Shown in pieces: positions 30,651 through 39,947 of a stretch of 64,000 nt of DNA. The stretch covers positions 107,328-171,327 of the forward strand of contig NZ_PSZE01000012.1 of NCBI RefSeq assembly GCF_002933465.1, written 5' to 3'. The number at the start of each line of letters is the position of its first letter. Within the stretch, counting starts at the first letter, position 1. The notes beneath the pieces are model-generated. The model was not told where the DNA came from. It saw only the letters and a program-made list of their open reading frames with translations, and ran no database searches. The position numbers and the translations under genes were made by a program. The stretch is from Nocardia nova. GTDB taxonomy: Bacteria > Actinomycetota > Actinomycetes > Mycobacteriales > Mycobacteriaceae.

Positions 30651-30980
30651 CCCCGCCGACGAAAACCCCGGTGGCGCAATGTCGCCCGCATAGGTGTGTT
30701 CGGGAGTCACTGTGACGACGTCGGTGATGGCGAGGAGGTCGGCGGGGATCACCCGGTCGGCGAAGTGGTCGAGGCTCGGAACGACCACGGCCTCGGCATC
30801 GAGTCGCACCACCGCGTCGATCAACTGCTGGATCGGATCGGTGGTGCGGTTGCTCAATGCCACGGTCTTGCACAGGTTGTAGCCCAGACGCCCTGCCAGC
30901 CAGCGGATTTGGGACTCGTCCCAGTGCTGGTGCCGTCGCGAGACATCTCTGCGCAGATATCCGAGGGCAAGGAAGGTCAT
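30549..30980 (-). CDS. Resolvase-N-terminus-like small protein
   Basis: The 143-residue protein reads LALGYLRRDVSRRHQHWDES, then QIRWLAGRLGYNLCKTVALS and DPIQQLIDAVVRLDAEAVVVPSLDHFAD. The arrangement resembles the nucleotide-like fold of serine-recombinase N-terminal domains (GYxR…, then VVVPSLDRF-like), but the recombinase catalytic Ser pattern and a DNA-binding domain are missing. Similar lone domains are common in Nocardia-type genomes, without known function. Roughly 100 bases of its 3' end overlap the secreted protein gene. Confidence 0.55.
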   Translation of the reverse strand: MTFLALGYLRRDVSRRHQHWDESQIRWLAGRLGYNLCKTVALSNRTTDPIQQLIDAVVRLDAEAVVVPSLDHFADRVIPADLLAITDVVTVTPEHTYAGDIAPPGFSSAGSAAGDLLVVEEVVALRITGEAAMEADRARRPGV

Positions 30981-31569
30981 GTCGGTCCATCCTCGAGTCG
31001 ACTACACGCGGGCGAACTCGGTGGCCAGTGAGCTTCACTCTCAGCATCTTTCTGGCAAATTCAAGCTTAACGGCGTTTTTCGTGCCGTGACAACCAGCGG
31101 CCGGGGGACCGGCACCCGCCTGTCCGGTCGAGTTTGCTGAGGCCGAAATCGTTCTGCACAGGTAGCGGCCATTTTCAGCGCCCGGCGTCCTGCGTCGGAG
31201 GTCAACGGGGACAGGCGTTCAGGGCACTTTCATCGCCGCCGTATGCCCTCTGCCCCGCAGGCCGCGCGGATGGGAAGTGTCGGCCCGCGGCGGACGTCGT
31301 CGCCTGGATCGACGGTGCCGCCTGGATCGACGGTGCCGCCTGGTTCGACGGTGCCGCCTGGTTCGACGGTGCCGCCTGGTTCGACGGTGCCGCGCCGCTG
31401 TCGCGTCCAGCCCGGGATGATCGGAGAACCAGGTTGTTCCGCAAACCTTTTCGTGGCGAGACGGCGAGCAGTGTAATTCCGCGCCGCCTTCTCGCGCCGA
31501 AACGCGCGTGACCCCGGCACCGCACTGTGCCGGAGCCACCCGAGGGCCGACGATATCGGCCGGTCTCGG
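30981..31569. other. Gene-poor stretch with an 18-bp minisatellite
   Basis: About 590 bases without a convincing gene. The 18-bp repeat at 31303-31392 keeps frames open on both strands, so several open frames of around 100 codons exist. None has a ribosome site or motif that singles it out. An AT-richer patch at 31030-31080 may hold the promoter of the gene at 30980. Confidence 0.55.
31303..31392. repeat. Minisatellite, five 18-bp units
   Basis: CCTGGATCGACGGTGCCG occurs twice (31303-31338), then CCTGGTTCGACGGTGCCG three times (31339-31392); the units differ only at one base. The length is a multiple of three, so it would code six-residue repeats in any frame, for example GGTVEP on the minus strand or AAWFDG on the plus strand. 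Confidence 0.9.
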
Positions 31570-34266
31570 TCAGTCGTGGTCGTACGCCGGTTCCGAGGGA
31601 TCCGTTTCGGCGGCCACGCCGCCGGAGGGCAGGTCGTAGCCGAGCCGCACGTCGTGTTCGACCGCGCCGCCGGCGACCTCGACCCGGCCCTCGCGCGGCG
31701 GATAGCCGCGAACCACCACGGTGTGGGTGCCCTCGGTCAGGTCGGTCACGGCGTAGTGGCCGTCATCGTCGGTGCGGGCCGTGCCGAGTACCGCGCCGGT
31801 CTCGTCGAGCACCGTGACCAGGGCGTCGGGGACCGCCCGGTCGCCGGCCCGGACCGCGCCGGTGAGCACGGCCAGCGGGGTCAGTTCCACATCGTGGTGC
31901 AGGACGCCGCTGTCGGGCACGGTCAGGGTCATGGCGGCCGGGCGCAGATGCGCGGCCACCGCGACGAGGGTATAGGTACCGCCGACGACACCCGAGCACA
32001 GGTATCCGCCGTCGGCATCGGTGACCGCGGCGCCGACGACCTGGCCGCGCAGATCGGTGAGGGTGACGGTGGCGTCGGGAACCGCGCGGCCCGCCGCGCG
32101 GACGAAGCCGGACAACTCGCCCGAACCGTGCAATGTGACGTCGAGGCGGTGCGGCCGGCCGTCGACCGAGACGGTGACCGCGGTCGGCTGCTGTCCGCGA
32201 GCCGACACGATCAGCACGTAGCTGCCGGGAGCCGGCGGATCGATTACGTACCCGCCCTGCGGATCACCGGTGGCGCGCGAAACTTGATGTCCCTGCTGAT
32301 CGATCAGCGTCAGCGCCACACCGTCGAGCGGACGGCCGTCGGTCCGCAGCACGTAGCCGGTGATCGAACGCTCCGACCGGGCGGGCGGGGCCGCCGCGGG
32401 CATCACCGCGGTGGCTGCGAGCGCGTGGCGACCGGCGGACGCGGCATGCCCGTTGGTGGCAGGCCGGCCGGTTTCGGCCTCGGCGTCCACGCCGGTGACC
32501 AGACCGGTGCCGGCCGCTTCGGCCAGTTCGTGCGCCTCGTGCTCGACGTAGTCGCCGCGGGCGAACCAGGACGCGATCGAACCGAGCAGCATCATCACCG
32601 CGGCGGCGAGGAACACCACCACCAGGCCCGAGTGGAACGGATCGGAGATCAGGTGCGGGAAGAACTCCTGGCCGGTCAGCACATCGGAGTGCACACCCGG
32701 CTTGTCCAGGGTGCCGCTCGGGCCGAGCAATTCCTTGAACGGGTTGTAGCCGAGGAAGGTCGCGAACAGGCTGCCGACCGGCGGCATATCCGCGATCTGT
32801 CCCGCGACGTCGGCGGGGACGCCCTGGTCCTTCAGCCCGGAATTCATCGCGCCGGGCAGGGTGCCGGACAGGCCGACGATCATCAGCGAGAAGAAGATGC
32901 CGATCGACAGTGCCATACCGCCGTTCATCAGCGTCGCGCGCATACCGGAGGCGACACCGCGCTGCGAGGCGGGGACCGCGGACATGACCTCGGCGGTGTT
33001 CGGCGAGGTGAAAATGCCCATGCCGAGGCCGTTGAGCAGGATGATCAGCGCGAACAGCCAGTAGTTGAAGTTCACCGGGATCACGATCAGCAGGACGAAG
33101 GTGATCGCGGCGAGCAACAGCCCGCCGGTGGCGAACAACCGCCCGCCGAAGCGGTCGCTCAGATATCCGGACAGCGGTCCCGAGATCAGGAAGCCGATGG
33201 TCAGCGGCAGCATGTAGATGCCGGCCCACAGCGGCGTCGATTCGAAGTCGAAGCCGTGCAGCGGCAACCAGATGCCCTGCAACCAGATGATGAGCATGAA
33301 CTGCAGGCCACCGCGGCTGATCGAGGCCATCAGGCTCGCGAAACTGCCCAGCGCGAAGGTCCGGTTGCGGAACAGGCTCAGGTGGAACATGGGCTGGCGT
33401 GACTTCGCCTCGATGACGCAGAACGCCACGAGCAGCACGATGCCGCCGATGACTCCGGTCAGCACCCACGGGTTGCCCCAGCCGGTCTTGGAGTCGCCGT
33501 AGGGCTGGATGCCGTAGGTGATGCCGGCCAGCAGAGCCGTCAAGCCGAGGGCGAAGGTGACGGTACCGGGAATGTCGAGCGACCCGGGCGTGCGTGCGCC
33601 GTTGTCGTGCAGCGACTTGTAGGACCAGATGGTGCCGAGGATGCCGAACGGCACGCTGACCCAGAAGATGGCCTTCCAGTCCCATTCGGCCAGCAGGCCG
33701 CCGATCAGCAGGCCCAGGAACGAACCGGCCACCGCCGCGACCTGGTTGATGCCCAGAGCCATACCGCGCTGCCTGGCCGGGAAGGCGTCGGTGAGGATGG
33801 CCGTCGAATTGGCCATCAGCATCGCCCCGCCGACACCTTGCGCGACGCGCCAGGCGATCAGCCATATCGCGCCGCCGCCGAGATCGAACGGATCGAACGA
33901 CAGCGCTATCGCGCAGACGGTGAATATGACGAAGCCGAGGTTGTAGATGCGGACTCGGCCGAACATATCGCCGAGGCGGCCGAACATCACCACCAGCACC
34001 GCGGACGTGAGCATGAAGCCCATCAGCATCCACAGCAGGTAGCTCACGTTGGCGGGTTCGAGCGGATTGAGGTGGATCCCGCGGAAGATCGCCGGCAGGG
34101 AGATGATCACGATCGACGAGTTGATCGTGACCATCAACATGCCGAGGGTCGTGTTCGACAGTGCCACCCACTTGTAGTGCGGGTGGTCGTGATCTACCCG
34201 GAGCCGGCGGCCGATGGTCTGGATGTCGGAGGCATCCAGGTCCTCGGCGGGTTGGGCGGAAGCCAA
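31570..34266 (-). CDS. MFS exporter (DHA2/EmrB type, 14 TM) with three C-terminal carboxypeptidase-regulatory-like repeats
   Basis: The 898-residue protein has a 14-TM drug:H+ antiporter body. It begins KWVALSNTTLGMLMVTINSS, with motif A FGRLGDMFGRVR, WRVAQGVGGAMLMANSTAIL and the antiporter motif near GINQVAAVAGSFLGLLIGG. After the last membrane segment (about residue 585) comes a linker of 55 residues. Then three beta-sandwich repeats follow at about 640-710, 712-790 and 791-870, each with a GxVxxxDGxPLxxAxVTLxDxxG and GxYxxxxxxxGxYxLxVxAxG pattern. TTG 34266 is preceded by GAGGGAGA. The tail is very similar to that of the MFS protein at 41056-43368 although the transport domains differ. The exported substrate is unknown. 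Confidence 0.85.
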   Translation of the reverse strand: MASAQPAEDLDASDIQTIGRRLRVDHDHPHYKWVALSNTTLGMLMVTINSSIVIISLPAIFRGIHLNPLEPANVSYLLWMLMGFMLTSAVLVVMFGRLGDMFGRVRIYNLGFVIFTVCAIALSFDPFDLGGGAIWLIAWRVAQGVGGAMLMANSTAILTDAFPARQRGMALGINQVAAVAGSFLGLLIGGLLAEWDWKAIFWVSVPFGILGTIWSYKSLHDNGARTPGSLDIPGTVTFALGLTALLAGITYGIQPYGDSKTGWGNPWVLTGVIGGIVLLVAFCVIEAKSRQPMFHLSLFRNRTFALGSFASLMASISRGGLQFMLIIWLQGIWLPLHGFDFESTPLWAGIYMLPLTIGFLISGPLSGYLSDRFGGRLFATGGLLLAAITFVLLIVIPVNFNYWLFALIILLNGLGMGIFTSPNTAEVMSAVPASQRGVASGMRATLMNGGMALSIGIFFSLMIVGLSGTLPGAMNSGLKDQGVPADVAGQIADMPPVGSLFATFLGYNPFKELLGPSGTLDKPGVHSDVLTGQEFFPHLISDPFHSGLVVVFLAAAVMMLLGSIASWFARGDYVEHEAHELAEAAGTGLVTGVDAEAETGRPATNGHAASAGRHALAATAVMPAAAPPARSERSITGYVLRTDGRPLDGVALTLIDQQGHQVSRATGDPQGGYVIDPPAPGSYVLIVSARGQQPTAVTVSVDGRPHRLDVTLHGSGELSGFVRAAGRAVPDATVTLTDLRGQVVGAAVTDADGGYLCSGVVGGTYTLVAVAAHLRPAAMTLTVPDSGVLHHDVELTPLAVLTGAVRAGDRAVPDALVTVLDETGAVLGTARTDDDGHYAVTDLTEGTHTVVVRGYPPREGRVEVAGGAVEHDVRLGYDLPSGGVAAETDPSEPAYDHD

Positions 34267-34313
34267 GTTCTCTCCCTCATCGACAGAAAAACGGAATGGG
34301 TCTCCAAATAATA

Positions 34314-34332
34314 TAGTTGCGATGGCTAACTA
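34314..34332. promoter_or_regulatory. Inverted repeat in the MFS/desaturase divergent region
   Basis: TAGTT-N9-AACTA lies 48 bases upstream of the minus-strand MFS start and 220 bases before the desaturase. The shape is that of MarR-type operators. A related GTTAG-N5-CTAAC precedes the second MFS gene. Confidence 0.5.
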
Positions 34333-34552
34333 ATTGAAGGGGAGTATGTCACGTCCGAATTGTCCGGACCTTAGGTTTGATTCGGCGGGCGTGTAATCAG
34401 GCGCGACGTGATCGGCGCTCTCGAACGGGGGACACATCGGCGGAAACTTCCGGCAACCGCTGGCCGGCGGGTAGCGTATCGCCGCGCAACATTGCTCTCG
34501 GATCGCCCTTGTGTGTCGTAAACCCGATGGTCACCTTTTCGAAAGGAATTGC

Positions 34553-35515
34553 ATGCCAAAGGATTGGACGCAGTTGCAGTTGCTCACCGAACTCGAGCCG
34601 GTTGTCGCGGACCAACTGGACCGGCATCTGGCCGCCGCCAAGGAATGGCACCCGCACGATTACGTGCCGTGGGACGATGGCCGCAATTTCGCCGCACTCG
34701 GCGGTGTCGATTGGGATCCCGAACAGTCTCGTCTGTCGGAGGTGGCGAAGATCGCCATGATCACCAATCTGCTCACCGAGGACAATCTGCCCTCCTATCA
34801 TCGGACCATCAGCGAGCATTTCTCCCGCGACGGCGCCTGGGGCACCTGGGTCGGGCGCTGGACCGCCGAGGAGAACCGCCACGCCATCGCCATGCGCGAT
34901 TATCTGGTGGTCACCCGCGGGGTCGACCCGGTGGCGCTGGAGCAGGACCGGATGGTGCACATGACGCGCGGGGTGCACGCACCCGACTACTTTCACGGCA
35001 TGCTCGACCAGGTCGCCTACGTGACGTTCCAGGAGTTGGCCACTCGCATCAGCCACCGCTCCACCGGACGGGTGTGCGACGACCCGATCGCCGACCACAT
35101 GCTCGCTCGGATCGCGGCCGACGAGAATCTGCACATGATCTTCTACCGATCGCTCGCGGCGGCGGCGTTCGACCTGGCGCCGGATCAGGCGATGGAATCG
35201 GTCACCAAGATCGCGAAGAATTTCGCCATGCCGGGCACCGGTATGCCGAACTGGCGGCGCAACGGTGTGCTGATGGTCAAGCACGGCATCTACGATCTGC
35301 GCCAGCATCTCGACGAGGTGCTGAATCCGGTGCTGCGGTACTGGAATGTCTTCGGCCGCACCGATTTCACCGATCGGGGCGAGCGCGCCCGCCAGGAGCT
35401 CGCCGACTATCTCGACAAGCTCGGCCGCGACGTCGTGCGCTTCGAGGAGCAGCGGGCGCACATCCTGGCCCGGGAAGCTGCCAAGGCCGAGACCCGGGAT
35501 CCGGCGCGGGTGTAG
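34553..35515 (+). CDS. Acyl-ACP desaturase (DesA type, soluble di-iron)
   Basis: The 320-residue protein has the plant-type stearoyl-ACP desaturase fold known in mycobacterial DesA1/DesA2. Di-iron ligands are in WTAEENRHAIAM (about residues 104-112, E-x-x-R-H/E-N-R-H) and AADENLHMIFYR (190-194, D-E-N-L-H), with the first-helix Glu in ITNLLTEDNLPSYH. It would insert a double bond in an acyl-ACP, feeding unsaturated or mycolic acid synthesis. GAAAGGA before ATG 34553 sets the start. It is divergent from the MFS gene and shares its control region. Confidence 0.9.
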   Translation: MPKDWTQLQLLTELEPVVADQLDRHLAAAKEWHPHDYVPWDDGRNFAALGGVDWDPEQSRLSEVAKIAMITNLLTEDNLPSYHRTISEHFSRDGAWGTWVGRWTAEENRHAIAMRDYLVVTRGVDPVALEQDRMVHMTRGVHAPDYFHGMLDQVAYVTFQELATRISHRSTGRVCDDPIADHMLARIAADENLHMIFYRSLAAAAFDLAPDQAMESVTKIAKNFAMPGTGMPNWRRNGVLMVKHGIYDLRQHLDEVLNPVLRYWNVFGRTDFTDRGERARQELADYLDKLGRDVVRFEEQRAHILAREAAKAETRDPARV

Positions 35516-35530
35516 CCGGGCGATGTGAGA

Positions 35531-36235
35531 TCAGCGAGCCATGGGTTTTCCGTGTCCCGGTATCAGCAGCCGTGGCCGGTGGGCGAGCAGGGATTCCGCG
35601 GTGGTGTGGGTCTGTGTCTCGTCGTGGTTGAAGACCTCGGGTAGTGCTTGGAGTTCGGTGTCGGGAAGCAGTGGATGGCCGGTGACCAGGGCGTCGCCGC
35701 CGAAGAGGATGCCCTCGTCGGGCATGAGATAGGCGGTGTGGCCGATGGTGTGCCCCGGCGTCGGGACGGCCACGATGCCGCCGGGCAACTGCCGCAGGGT
35801 GTTCTCGTCGTAGGTGGTGGCGGTGGGGACGCTCATGCGGACGTGGCCGCCCAGCGCGCGCAGCGTCTGGAACACCCACCGCGGTCCACCGGGAGTGCGG
35901 AGCTGGCGGGCCATATCCACGGGAGTGATCTGCTGCAAATATTCGCGACGGGCGTGCGCGGCCTCGTCCGCGCCCGTGTAGACCGGCACACCCGTGCGTT
36001 CGACCAGGGTCGGGATGGCGCCGATGTGGTCGAGGTGGGCGTGGGTGAGCAGAATCGCCGCGAGATCGGCCGGTTCGTGGCCGATCTGGCGGAGCGAATC
36101 GAGTACCGCGCCGGTATCACGCGGATAGCCGGCGTCGACGAGGACCACGCCGGAATCGCCGGTGATCAGCGACCAGTTGACGTTCGTTCCGGCCACCACG
36201 TACACCGAATCGGCGACCTGCTCGATGGCGCTCAT
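35531..36235 (-). CDS. MBL-fold metallo-hydrolase
   Basis: The 234-residue protein has the metallo-beta-lactamase motif THAHLDH at residues 64-70, then a His in PTPGHTIGHTAYL, Asp in ILFGGDALVTGH and the last His in LLIPGHGKPM, so two metal sites are complete. Family members hydrolyse thioesters, lactones or phosphoesters. The ATG at 36235 overlaps the stop of a short upstream frame (ATGA). It is convergent with the desaturase gene, 15 bases apart. Confidence 0.85.
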   Translation of the reverse strand: MSAIEQVADSVYVVAGTNVNWSLITGDSGVVLVDAGYPRDTGAVLDSLRQIGHEPADLAAILLTHAHLDHIGAIPTLVERTGVPVYTGADEAAHARREYLQQITPVDMARQLRTPGGPRWVFQTLRALGGHVRMSVPTATTYDENTLRQLPGGIVAVPTPGHTIGHTAYLMPDEGILFGGDALVTGHPLLPDTELQALPEVFNHDETQTHTTAESLLAHRPRLLIPGHGKPMAR

Positions 36236-36465
36236 GCGGCGACCCTCCTGCGCTCGTGCCGTTTCCCGGCCGGCCGCGACCGGCCGGCGGTGGTGTTCTC
36301 CCGCGTCCGTGCCGCGCTCGGGATGCGCGGGACGACTGTGGTGTCTGGTGCCGCGGTACGGCGCAGGGCGGTGGCCCGGTACCGCGGGTTGCCGAGGTCG
36401 ACGTGGTTCTGCACACCGGCGATGGTGGTTGTGGTTGCGGCATCGCGCAACCACGCACCGCTCAT
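36232..36465 (-). CDS. Possible small coupled protein (77 aa)
   Basis: The frame ends in ATGA, sharing four bases with the MBL start, the usual sign of coupled genes. It begins MSGAWLRDAATTTTIAGVQN, followed by HVDLGNPRYRATALRR, and ends in a strongly basic tail (RSRPAGKRHERRR). The ribosome site is poor and no family is recognised. It may be a real leader protein, or the end of a longer lost gene. Confidence 0.35.
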   Translation of the reverse strand: MSGAWLRDAATTTTIAGVQNHVDLGNPRYRATALRRTAAPDTTVVPRIPSAARTRENTTAGRSRPAGKRHERRRVAA

Positions 36466-36524
36466 CTCGGACGATCCGTCGCGACGGACCGGCCGGTGGC
36501 GCTTGCGCACATCCGCTGTACGCC

Positions 36525-38807
36525 TCAGCACGCGGCGCGGGTGGGGATCGAAAGAAGTTGTCCGGGAACCAGTTCGACAGGGCCATCCGCCGTCTGCAGG
36601 GTGATCGGGTCGCCCGAGGTGAGGGTCAGCGTGGTGTTCGCGGGCGCGATGTGAACGGTCGTCCGGCTGGCGCCGATCGCCAGGCCGCGAATGGTCAGGC
36701 CGTCGGGAAAGCCGCTGGGCAGCATGGGATCGATGGACGGGCCGCTCTCGGTCCAGCGCAATCCGAGGGGAGCGTAGAGCAGTCCCTGCAGGAATCCCGC
36801 GGCACCGGTGACGAAGATCCACGCCGACTGCCCCTGCGCGTTGGCACCCGACCGGTCCCCGCGCGCCTCGGCCTGGAATGCGTACGGTTCGCGGGCGTAG
36901 GGCTGCACGGATCGGTCCAGGTAGTACTGGGTGCGGCAGGGGTCGTAGCGGGCACTGAGGATCGCGCCGACGCTGTTGCTCATATTCGGGCCGTCCGGAT
37001 CGGTGCGGTCGAAGTAGTACCGCGTGGTCGCGGCCGGCGAATAGCCGGGCGCGGCATAGGTGAACGGGTAGCTGAGCAACACCGTGTCGGCCTGTTTGAT
37101 CGGGGCGCCGGTGTAGCCGAGATATTCGGCGGGCACCCCGGGCGCGATATCGGGCGGCATCGCCATATGCGCTGCGATATCGGCCCAGCGCGGGTCGATG
37201 GGAAGACCGGAGAGTCCGGCGGCTCGGGCAGCGATGTCCATCGTGTTGCGCACACCGCCGTTGGTGAGGGCGTTGTCGACCGAGAAGGTGACGTACTCGT
37301 CGGATCCGGCGGCCGGGGCGAAATGGTAGGCGCCGTCGGGCAATTTCGGCCCGATCCGCGCGGTCAAGTAGTCGGCGATCGCGGTGATGACCGGCGCGCC
37401 GCGGGTGCGTAGCCATTCGCGATCGCCGGTGGCCAGGTAGTACTGCCATTGGGCCAGGGCGATCTCGTTGTGCAGATGTTCTTCGGTCAGGCCGCAGCCG
37501 ATCGGGGACGCGCAGCGCTGGGCGGGCCCGTCGTCCCAGGGATACAGCGCACCGGGCAGTCCGTAGCCGCGGGCGTTGGCCCGGGCGGCGGGTAGTGCGG
37601 CGGCGCGGAAATCGACCACGGTGCGAGCCAGGTCCGGATACAGCGCCAGCAGCGTCGGGAAGATCCAGGTCTCGGCATCCCAGAACGTCATGCCCCCGTA
37701 GTCGTCGGACGACAGCCCCGCCGGTTGCACCGACCAGCGCTCGCCGGCGCGGACGCTGGCCAGAACGGAATACAGGGCGGCGCGGATCCATCGGGTGTAG
37801 TCGGTGCGCCCCGGAGCGTCGATGGTGGGCTGCCACAACCGATCCCACTGCGCGGCGTGGGCGGAATGTGCGGCCTCGAATCCCTGGGCGCGGCCCGACT
37901 CGGCCGCGGCGGTGGCGGCGGCCAGGGGATCGGCTCCGTAATCGGTGGAGGAGATTCCGGTGTAGGCGGTGAAGGTGTAGCTGTCGTTCCCGGTGACGGG
38001 CAGAAGGTATCGGATACCGTCGGCGCCGGGCAGCGCGGTGCCCGCGGCCCGCGGCGGGGAATCGACGGACGACACCACGAATGCCGTGTCCGACGTTCCC
38101 TCGGCGCGGACTCCCGACACCGTGCGTCCGCTGCTCGGATCGGCCGTCGTCGTCACCGGGACGACCCGCCGCGCCGCCGCGCCGTCGATCCGGTCGACGA
38201 CCTCGAGCTCGCCCGGGCGCTCGGGTGTGACGGTCAGTTTCTGTACCGCGAGATCCGGCCGGTCGCGGGAGACGAAGGTGTCGTAGCGAAGCCGCAGCCG
38301 GTGCTCCGGATCCGGCGTCCAGTCGACCCGGGTGGTGACCGTCGCGGTGCGGTAGTCCAGTGTCTGCCGATAGTCGTGCGCGGTCGCCGGATCCACGTCC
38401 GCGTCGTATCGGTGCCCGCCGATCTCGACGGTGAGCCCGGACCACGCGGGCAGTGCGGCGATCACCTGGGTGTACTGCGGTGACGGCGCGGCCTGCGCGT
38501 AGAACCCCGCCAAATACGTTCCGGTATAACGGGATTGCTGCAGCGGGAAGGAGGTCCGCACCGCGTCGCCGTAGTCGTGGTAGCCGCCGCCGCTGGGCGG
38601 CAGCACCGTCCCGATCCGGCCGTTGCCCAGATAGGGCGCGGCGTGGAAATCGCCGGGTGCGAACGATTCCGACGTCGAGGACCACAGCTCGTCCGCCGGG
38701 GTCGCGGTCGCCGCCGGCGGCGGTGTGGCCACCACACCGAGGGCGACGATCACAACCGGCCACAGGCGCCGACGCCGCGCAGCGGGCGTCCTTCGGATCG
38801 GGCTCAC
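36525..38807 (-). CDS. Secreted GH65-family glycosidase (acid trehalase-like)
   Basis: The protein (about 760 residues) has an Arg-rich signal peptide ending ATPPPAATATPA, the GH65 N-terminal beta-sandwich (YLGNGRIGTVLPPSGGG), then the (alpha/alpha)6 barrel with FWDAETWIFPTLLALYPDLA, LTEEHLHNEIALAQWQYYLA (the expected catalytic Glu region) and the anion-binding KQADTVLLSYP. Inverting GH65 enzymes of this layout are vacuolar or periplasmic trehalases; phosphorylases of the family are cytosolic, so trehalose hydrolysis outside the cell is the best guess. The start is GTG 38807 or TTG 38843, neither with a clear ribosome site. Confidence 0.75.
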   Translation of the reverse strand: MSPIRRTPAARRRRLWPVVIVALGVVATPPPAATATPADELWSSTSESFAPGDFHAAPYLGNGRIGTVLPPSGGGYHDYGDAVRTSFPLQQSRYTGTYLAGFYAQAAPSPQYTQVIAALPAWSGLTVEIGGHRYDADVDPATAHDYRQTLDYRTATVTTRVDWTPDPEHRLRLRYDTFVSRDRPDLAVQKLTVTPERPGELEVVDRIDGAAARRVVPVTTTADPSSGRTVSGVRAEGTSDTAFVVSSVDSPPRAAGTALPGADGIRYLLPVTGNDSYTFTAYTGISSTDYGADPLAAATAAAESGRAQGFEAAHSAHAAQWDRLWQPTIDAPGRTDYTRWIRAALYSVLASVRAGERWSVQPAGLSSDDYGGMTFWDAETWIFPTLLALYPDLARTVVDFRAAALPAARANARGYGLPGALYPWDDGPAQRCASPIGCGLTEEHLHNEIALAQWQYYLATGDREWLRTRGAPVITAIADYLTARIGPKLPDGAYHFAPAAGSDEYVTFSVDNALTNGGVRNTMDIAARAAGLSGLPIDPRWADIAAHMAMPPDIAPGVPAEYLGYTGAPIKQADTVLLSYPFTYAAPGYSPAATTRYYFDRTDPDGPNMSNSVGAILSARYDPCRTQYYLDRSVQPYAREPYAFQAEARGDRSGANAQGQSAWIFVTGAAGFLQGLLYAPLGLRWTESGPSIDPMLPSGFPDGLTIRGLAIGASRTTVHIAPANTTLTLTSGDPITLQTADGPVELVPGQLLSIPTRAAC

Positions 38808-38895
38808 CCCGAAGATCGTCGGAACCGGCCGTCGCGTGGTCAACCCGACACGCGCGGCGCGGTCCGATATCGGGACGGAAATATCGCCCGGCGCC

Positions 38896-39714
38896 TCAGT
38901 TTTCGGCGAAGTCGATCCCGTTTCCAGAGAAGTCGATTCCAGAGAAGTCGATCTGGGCGGCCGCGTTGCCGACCGCGGTCACCATGCCGGTGCCGATCGG
39001 CCCGCAGGAATCGAAAAGTGTTGCGGTGCCGACGGATACACCGTTGCCGCTGAGGTGGGTCTCGGCCCGCAGCCCGATCCGGTCGCCGACGGGCAAGCGG
39101 TCGAGTGCCACGGTGAGGTCGGCATTGATGTATCCGATGCCCTGCGATCCCCAGTTGGTCACCAGGCTGGTGGACTCGGCGGCGACCACGGCCTCCACGA
39201 ACGCGCTGCGCTCCTCACCCTCGACCGCCCCCAGCGGCACCGCCCACAGGCTCTTGCGACCGGAGTTCTGGTGGTCGCCCATCGACGTCGACCAGTCGTT
39301 GTGGCTGCGGTACCACCAACCCACCCCCGCGTCGGTGGGCGGGTCGAACGGATCCTCGGAATGCCACTCCTCGCCCGGAGGGGCGTCGGTGGCGCGCAAC
39401 TGAACGAGGCGCGCCTGCGCGACCTCGACCTCACCCTGGCGGAGCGTGGCCGAGGCGATGTGGATCCGCCGCCCGGCGCGGATCACCTCGGTGTGCACCT
39501 CGAGGGGCTGGCCCTTCGCCGCCTTGAACAGGTCGATGGTGAATCGAGCCGGCACGAAACCGGGCAGCCCGTGTTCCCGTTCGAGGGTGCGCGCGGCGGC
39601 CGCGCAGACGGCGGGGCCGCTGAGCATATCCGCACCCCAGCGGCCGTACGCCCACTTCCGGGGCAGGTACCGGCCGGCGTCGTCGACGGTGAACATGGCA
39701 GGCATATCGGTCAT
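38896..39714 (-). CDS. TesB-like acyl-CoA thioesterase family protein
   Basis: The 272-residue protein is a double hotdog: the first half has YGRWGADMLSGPAVCAAAAR with VPARFTIDLFKAAKGQPLEV, the second half AVVAAESTSLVTNWGSQGIG and YINADLTVALDRLPVGDRIGL. This is the layout of actinobacterial TesB-like thioesterases acting on acyl-CoA. The end has an odd repeat (IDFSGIDFSGNGIDF). It starts at ATG 39714, or ATG 39702 four codons later. It lies upstream of the GH65 gene on the same strand, 89 bases apart. Confidence 0.75.
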   Translation of the reverse strand: MTDMPAMFTVDDAGRYLPRKWAYGRWGADMLSGPAVCAAAARTLEREHGLPGFVPARFTIDLFKAAKGQPLEVHTEVIRAGRRIHIASATLRQGEVEVAQARLVQLRATDAPPGEEWHSEDPFDPPTDAGVGWWYRSHNDWSTSMGDHQNSGRKSLWAVPLGAVEGEERSAFVEAVVAAESTSLVTNWGSQGIGYINADLTVALDRLPVGDRIGLRAETHLSGNGVSVGTATLFDSCGPIGTGMVTAVGNAAAQIDFSGIDFSGNGIDFAEN

Positions 39715-39756
39715 CAGCCCATAGTGGCCTATCGCCGCCGGCGGTCGTCGGCCGAC

Positions 39757-39858
39757 TCACTTGGTGGGCAGGGCGTTCTGCAACCCGCCGCCGTCGGTGA
39801 TCTTCCGGCCCGTGTTGCGGTCGATGGTGAGGGAGTAGGTCACGGTGGTGCGCCATCG
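39757..39858 (-). pseudogene. Short C-terminal gene remnant
   Basis: A minus-strand frame reads TTVTYSLTIDRNTGRKITDG then GGLQNALPTK and stops at 39757-39759. It looks like the end of a real protein, but the frame upstream does not continue into anything recognisable. It sits between the thioesterase and the phosphotransferase-like gene. The parent family is not identified. Confidence 0.35.
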
Positions 39859-39947
39859 GGGTCTGCGCGCTGGTCGATGTCACGTCCAGGTCGGCGCGGT
39901 GCGTCGGCTCGTCGCGCAAGGGGAAACCGCGTGATGGCCAGGCGGTT

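Noticed and set aside
30549..30980. Reading the gene as an active serine recombinase
   Set aside because: Only the N-terminal fold is suggested; the catalytic Ser arrangement and the DNA-binding region are missing, so it was listed as a resolvase-like domain only.
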